NCBI GenBank assembly: GCA_034430335.1
Contig: DAOUES010000126.1
Coordinates: 1-8,659, forward strand
Direction of reading: 5' to 3'
Origin: JAFGOY01 sp034430335
Lineage (GTDB): Bacteria > Chloroflexota > Anaerolineae > Aggregatilineales > UBA3940
Length of the DNA stretch: 8,659 bases
Both the position numbers and the translations under genes were made by a program. This document shows positions 6,279 through 8,659 of this stretch, one piece after another; position 1 is the stretch's first letter; the number at the start of each line of letters is the position of its first letter. A model generated the notes under the pieces. It was given only the letters and a program-made list of their open reading frames with translations. It searched no databases and was not told the DNA's origin.

Positions 6279-6908
6279 TCAGCGTTCGCCCCTGACCTCG
6301 GCGGCCATCTGCTCGAAGAAGGCGCACATGAATTGGTGCCGCTGCGCCGCCACCCGGCGTCCGCTTTCGGTATAGAGCCGGTCTTTGACATTCTTCAACT
6401 TGACGTGGAACTCGTGATGCGCGGTGTGGAGTTCATCACCGCCCGGAACGTAACTTTCAGAGACATCGGCCCAGAGCGGCTGATCGAGCCTGCCGCCGTA
6501 GGCGAATGCGCGCGCGATTCCCACTGCCCCAATCGCATCCAGCTTGTCGGCGTCGAACAGGACTTTGGCTTCGACCGTCAGCGGTTCGATCCCATTGCGA
6601 AACCGGTGGGCCTCAATCGCGTGCGCCACCGCTTCGACGATCTCCTCCGGCTGATCGGACAGAATGCGGCGCGCTTCGGCGGCGGCGATGATCGCGTGGT
6701 CGGTTTCCTGGTCGGCGTCTAATCCCTTCTCCTTATCCCCGGCCCGTGCCAGGTCGTGGAGCAGCGCCGCCGTCCGAACGATGGACATATCAGCGCCTTC
6801 CTGTTCGCCAAGCCGTTCGGCAAGTGCCAGCACGCGCAGAACATGGGAAAAATCGTGAGCAGAGTCGGCTTCTTCGTACAGGACGCGGGCTTCGTCGACG
6901 GTCAGCAT
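6279..6908 (-). CDS. HD-domain metal-dependent phosphohydrolase (YpgQ/YedJ-like)
   Basis: Cytoplasmic HD-superfamily hydrolase, most like the YpgQ/YedJ group, whose characterised member hydrolyses nucleoside triphosphates to pyrophosphate; the substrate here is not known. Over 209 residues the motifs run in order: AHDFSHVLRV (17-26) with His22, AALLHDLA (47-54) with the His51-Asp52 pair, DHAI (70-73), HAIEAHRF (96-103), and LFDADKLDAIGAVGIARAF (117-135) with Asp119/Asp121 as the last metal ligand. The C-terminal half has the expected YVPGGDE and HEFHVKL segments. Length and order are complete. ATG 6908 has AGGGAG just upstream. An extended -10 element (TGGTATACT) lies 32-40 nt before the start. 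It is divergent from the cysteine-rich small gene. The downstream membrane genes start 86 bp later, so co-transcription is possible. Confidence 0.88.
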   Translation of the reverse strand: MLTVDEARVLYEEADSAHDFSHVLRVLALAERLGEQEGADMSIVRTAALLHDLARAGDKEKGLDADQETDHAIIAAAEARRILSDQPEEIVEAVAHAIEAHRFRNGIEPLTVEAKVLFDADKLDAIGAVGIARAFAYGGRLDQPLWADVSESYVPGGDELHTAHHEFHVKLKNVKDRLYTESGRRVAAQRHQFMCAFFEQMAAEVRGER

Positions 6909-6939
6909 GGTCTCCCTCTTTGAGCATCAGGCCGGTGGA

Positions 6940-6948
6940 AGTATACCA
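6940..6948 (-). promoter_or_regulatory. Extended -10 promoter element of the HD gene
   Basis: On the minus strand TGG is followed directly by TATACT, matching the TGnTATAAT extended -10 form, which can work without a good -35 box. None is visible at the expected spacing. The start would be near 6933, about 25 nt before ATG 6908. The TAACCAA repeats at 6973-6990 lie just upstream of where the -35 would be. Confidence 0.45.
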
Positions 6949-6970
6949 CCCCGATCATGGATTGCCCCCT

Positions 6971-6990
6971 TTTAACCAATTTCTAACCAA
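6971..6990 (+). promoter_or_regulatory. Tandem TAACCAA repeats, possible response-regulator site
   Basis: TTTAACCA (6971-6978) and TCTAACCA (6982-6989) are direct repeats exactly 11 bp apart, one helical turn. This is the layout bound by tandem dimers of OmpR/PhoB-type response regulators and resembles the cyanobacterial Pho box (CTTAACCT repeated every 11 bp). The pair ends 20 bp before the -35 box of the small cysteine protein gene and also lies upstream of the divergent HD gene promoter. A third copy, CTTAACCA, occurs at 7078-7085. The identity of the binding protein is inference. Confidence 0.4.
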
Positions 6991-7009
6991 AGACAGTACC
7001 CGGCTCATA

Positions 7010-7038
7010 TTGACTCAGGTAAGAAGCCCCTTTACAAT
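7010..7038 (+). promoter_or_regulatory. Strong sigma70-type promoter of the small cysteine protein gene
   Basis: TTGACT (7010-7015) and TACAAT (7033-7038) have the ideal 17-bp spacing, and each differs from consensus at one position. Transcription would start near 7045, giving a leader of about 108 nt before ATG 7153, long for such a small gene. The leader is AT-rich and holds a third TTAACCAATTT copy and a weak nested hairpin (7087-7116). Confidence 0.65.
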
Positions 7039-7152
7039 TCGAACATGTGAGCGTTTGAATCTCGTTTAAACAGTAAACTTAACCAATTTAATCCTGCAAC
7101 ACCGAGTGTAATTAAGTCCTGGACATTTTTACTAGGTAGATGGGATGCGGTA

Positions 7153-7488
7153 ATGTACACCAGTAACGAGTTGATATTTCCTAATTATGCAATCCCTGTT
7201 GTCAGGGATATGCGCGGACCTGAATGGCGAAATCTGGTTGACAGGATTGTCGATCTCCCCGACGATGCCCCGGAAAAACTGGCCTTTGTGCTGATGATGG
7301 TCGACTTCGACGGCTGTATGGAATGTGAAACCGACAGCTACCGGGCGATGCGTGGATGTGTTTTGTGCGCCGCGCAGACGCTCCGGCGGTTCAGGGGATC
7401 CGATCACGAACTCCTGGAAATGTATACCCAGGCGCTTGACCAGATCGAGGAGTACCTGGAACAGGAGAAGGTCCGGCGGATCGCCTGA
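7153..7488 (+). CDS. Small protein with CX2CX10CX2C motif, unknown function
   Basis: I do not recognise a named family for this 111-residue protein. Its centre reads VDFDGCMECETDSYRAMRGC, giving four cysteines at 55, 58, 69 and 72 in a CX2CX10CX2C layout that could bind Zn2+ or an Fe-S cluster. The N-terminal third (IFPNYAIPVVRDMRGPEWRNLVDRIV) mixes beta-like and helical sequence. The C-terminal part (about 84-109) is a charged amphipathic helix rich in Glu, Leu and Arg, suitable for oligomerisation. There is no signal peptide or membrane segment, so it is probably cytoplasmic. ATG 7153 has only a modest GGGATGCGG element upstream, and two nearby ATGs (7140, 7145) are out of frame. It is a single-gene unit with a strong promoter, a long leader and a terminator. 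Coding is supported by the ordered cysteines, the protein-like composition and the flanking signals. Confidence 0.82.
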   Translation: MYTSNELIFPNYAIPVVRDMRGPEWRNLVDRIVDLPDDAPEKLAFVLMMVDFDGCMECETDSYRAMRGCVLCAAQTLRRFRGSDHELLEMYTQALDQIEEYLEQEKVRRIA

Positions 7489-7517
7489 TCTACCAGGAGA
7501 AACTGTTCAACGTACTG

Positions 7518-7556
7518 CGGCGGGTGGATCATCCATCCGCCGTTTCCTTTTTTCTC
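7518..7556 (+). terminator. Intrinsic terminator after the small cysteine protein gene
   Basis: GGCGGGTGGA (7519-7528) and TCCATCCGCC (7532-7541) form a stem with one G-U pair and a TCA loop. It is extended by a further C-G pair (7518/7542) and followed by the T-rich run TTTCCTTTTTTCTCC. It starts about 30 nt after the stop codon and is a textbook rho-independent terminator. Confidence 0.88.
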
Positions 7557-7563
7557 CTCGATT

Positions 7564-7594
7564 TTGCACCAACGGGACGATCACGGTATACAAT
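7564..7594 (+). promoter_or_regulatory. Possible promoter of the DppB-like permease gene
   Basis: TTGCAC (7564-7569) lies 17 bp before TATACA (7587-7592), which overlaps a better -10 hexamer TACAAT (7589-7594) at 19 bp. It follows the terminator T-tract by only a few bases. The start would be near 7600, about 30 nt before ATG 7630. The match is moderate. Confidence 0.4.
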
Positions 7595-7629
7595 AAGTCA
7601 CTTCACTCGTCTGATTCTGGAAGCCTTGC

Positions 7630-8659
7630 ATGTCATCTTCCCGCAAAGCTGATCGACCAACCGCACTGCTGGTCTACCTGGGAATTTTTCTTTTTATCCC
7701 CGTCTGGGATTTCTACGCCCTGTTTACAACGCTGCGATCCGGGTGGATCGCACGTGAGGATCAGAAAGCCCGTTCAGCCGCCCTGTATCCAATCCGCCGG
7801 TTGATCTTCCTGTGTGCCGCTTACGGGCTGGCATTGGCCGGAGTCGGCCTGCTGCGGGGCAGGATTGCACAGCCCGGCCCCTTCGGGATCGTGATCACCG
7901 GGCTGCGCCATCTGTCCGGGTTCAGCGCCTCGCAGGTCATCGATCCTGGTGTACCGGTTCCCGAGTTGACCCCGCCTTATTTGTCGAACTCTCTCTGGTT
8001 GTTCCTGCTTACCTCACTATGCACCGCGCTCTTTTCTGCGACTTTAGCTGCCCTGATCACTAGCATTCGCCGGGTTGGAAAACGCCATCGATCCCTGCAC
8101 CGCTTATCGAATCTGCTGGTGTGGGCCGTGTCCGGCGGTCTTGTTGCCCCTGTCGGGGCAGTTTCGCTCCTGGTCATCCATGTGGCCGCGATCCGGATGG
8201 GGATCATCCCTGCCGATTATTCGGCAATTACCGGGGCGGCTTTCGGCTCCCGGATCGGCAGGCTGCTGATCCCGGCCTGCCTGATCGCGCTGTTTCCGGC
8301 GCTGGTTTGCACGCGGGCCGGTCTTTCGCAGTGGGAAGCCGCCAACCCGGAATCGCCTGCTTACCTGACACAAATGGCTATGGCTATGGCGATGGGGCGT
8401 GCATTCCTCGATCAGGCGGGCTGGATCGTCAGCAGCCTGATCGTCGTCGAAATGATCTTCCGCATTCCCGGCCTGGGCAGGCTGGCGTGGCAGGCGATCA
8501 GTCTGGCCGATGCGCCCGTGCTGGGCGGCGCGTTGAAAGTCTTTGTGCTGTTTATGCTGATCATGCGCACCCGCTCGGCGATCACCGCCGGATTTGAAAA
8601 AGTCAGCGATCTCGAAAACGAATTTCAACCCGCAAAACAATCCATTGACTGGGGCAAAG
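7630..8659 (+). CDS. DppB/OppB-like ABC transporter permease, divergent, 3' end cut
   Basis: Multi-helix inner-membrane protein, open through the window end (343 codons seen). An in-frame TGA lies 16 nt before ATG 7630, and GGAAG sits 6 nt upstream, fixing the start. The C-terminal part, VVEMIFRIPGLGRLAWQAIS then DAPVLGG (272-300), matches the DppB-family segment around VE..F..PGLGRL..AI..RDYPVV, which points to peptide/nickel-type permeases. Hydrophobic segments fall at about 11-34, 57-77, 121-145, 163-189, 211-229, 262-279 and 298-315. The first appears to be extra relative to DppB, whose own start would correspond to YPIRRLIFL (53-61). The EAA coupling region is weak: AYLTQMAMAMAMGRAFLDQ stands where YVRTARAKG is expected, and the stretch after it looks some 20 residues short. 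It could be a functional divergent permease or a derived membrane protein. Partner subunits would lie downstream, outside the window. Confidence 0.75.
   Translation, partial: MSSSRKADRPTALLVYLGIFLFIPVWDFYALFTTLRSGWIAREDQKARSAALYPIRRLIFLCAAYGLALAGVGLLRGRIAQPGPFGIVITGLRHLSGFSASQVIDPGVPVPELTPPYLSNSLWLFLLTSLCTALFSATLAALITSIRRVGKRHRSLHRLSNLLVWAVSGGLVAPVGAVSLLVIHVAAIRMGIIPADYSAITGAAFGSRIGRLLIPACLIALFPALVCTRAGLSQWEAANPESPAYLTQMAMAMAMGRAFLDQAGWIVSSLIVVEMIFRIPGLGRLAWQAISLADAPVLGGALKVFVLFMLIMRTRSAITAGFEKVSDLENEFQPAKQSIDWGK
8374..8397 (+). repeat. Short in-frame hexamer repeat within the permease gene
   Basis: Four tandem ATGGCN-type hexamers (ATGGCT, ATGGCT, ATGGCG, ATGGGG) encode Met-Ala three times and then Met-Gly at residues 249-256. 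This lies exactly in the degenerate coupling-loop region. Slipped-strand expansion or contraction there would add or remove two residues without changing frame. Confidence 0.6.

Noticed and set aside
7325..7804. 159-codon plus-strand open frame overlapping the cysteine protein, the terminator and the permease start
   Set aside because: It runs through a clear intrinsic terminator and two real genes in other frames, and its translation is Arg/Ser/Pro-rich without motifs.
8104..8640. 178-codon minus-strand open frame at the right end
   Set aside because: It is antisense to the permease. Its Arg/Gln/His/Asp-rich translation is a shadow, and the plus-strand frame is open, hydrophobic and DppB-like.

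Overview
The window looks like chromosomal DNA from a bacterium of moderately high GC content (about 60% by eye). Protein style (the lipoyl synthase motifs, the larger TauE/SafE exporter with a small membrane partner, the short cysteine protein) suggests Chloroflexota, perhaps Anaerolineae-like. That assignment is an impression from the sequences and was not tested. There are nine genes. The two at the window ends are cut by the boundary. I see no rRNA, tRNA, CRISPR array, insertion sequence or phage gene.

Left third (1-3862): a nonulosonic (sialic-acid-like) acid cassette. On the minus strand run a hydrolysing UDP-sugar 2-epimerase (NeuC/LegG type), a CMP-nonulosonate cytidylyltransferase (NeuA type) and a D-2-hydroxyacid dehydrogenase cut off at base 1. 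These are packed with a 2-nt gap and a 1-nt overlap. A NeuB-type synthase is divergent on the plus strand and has a good sigma70-type promoter and Shine-Dalgarno site. Together they would make a 9-carbon keto-sugar acid from a UDP-HexNAc and activate it with CMP for attachment to surface glycans. The exact sugar (Neu5Ac, legionaminate or other) cannot be read from sequence. The synthase departs from the Neisseria enzyme at two notable positions. The dehydrogenase is not one of the core pathway enzymes.

Middle (3863-6908): neuB converges on a minus-strand run. In order of transcription this is an HD-domain phosphohydrolase, a small two-helix membrane protein, a TauE/SafE-family anion exporter and lipoyl synthase (lipA). 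The convergent gap holds a G/C-rich imperfect palindrome like a dispersed intergenic repeat. Promoter-like sequences precede lipA, the small membrane protein gene and the HD gene.

Right third (6909-8659): an AT-rich divergent intergenic region of 244 bp has an extended -10 element for the HD gene and a strong TTGACT-17-TACAAT promoter for a 111-residue protein of unknown function. It also has three TAACCAA repeats, two of them one helical turn apart. The small protein carries a CX2CX10CX2C motif that could bind zinc or an Fe-S cluster, and it ends in a clear intrinsic terminator. Just beyond is a divergent DppB-like ABC permease that runs off the window end, with an extra N-terminal helix and a degenerate, shortened coupling-loop region.
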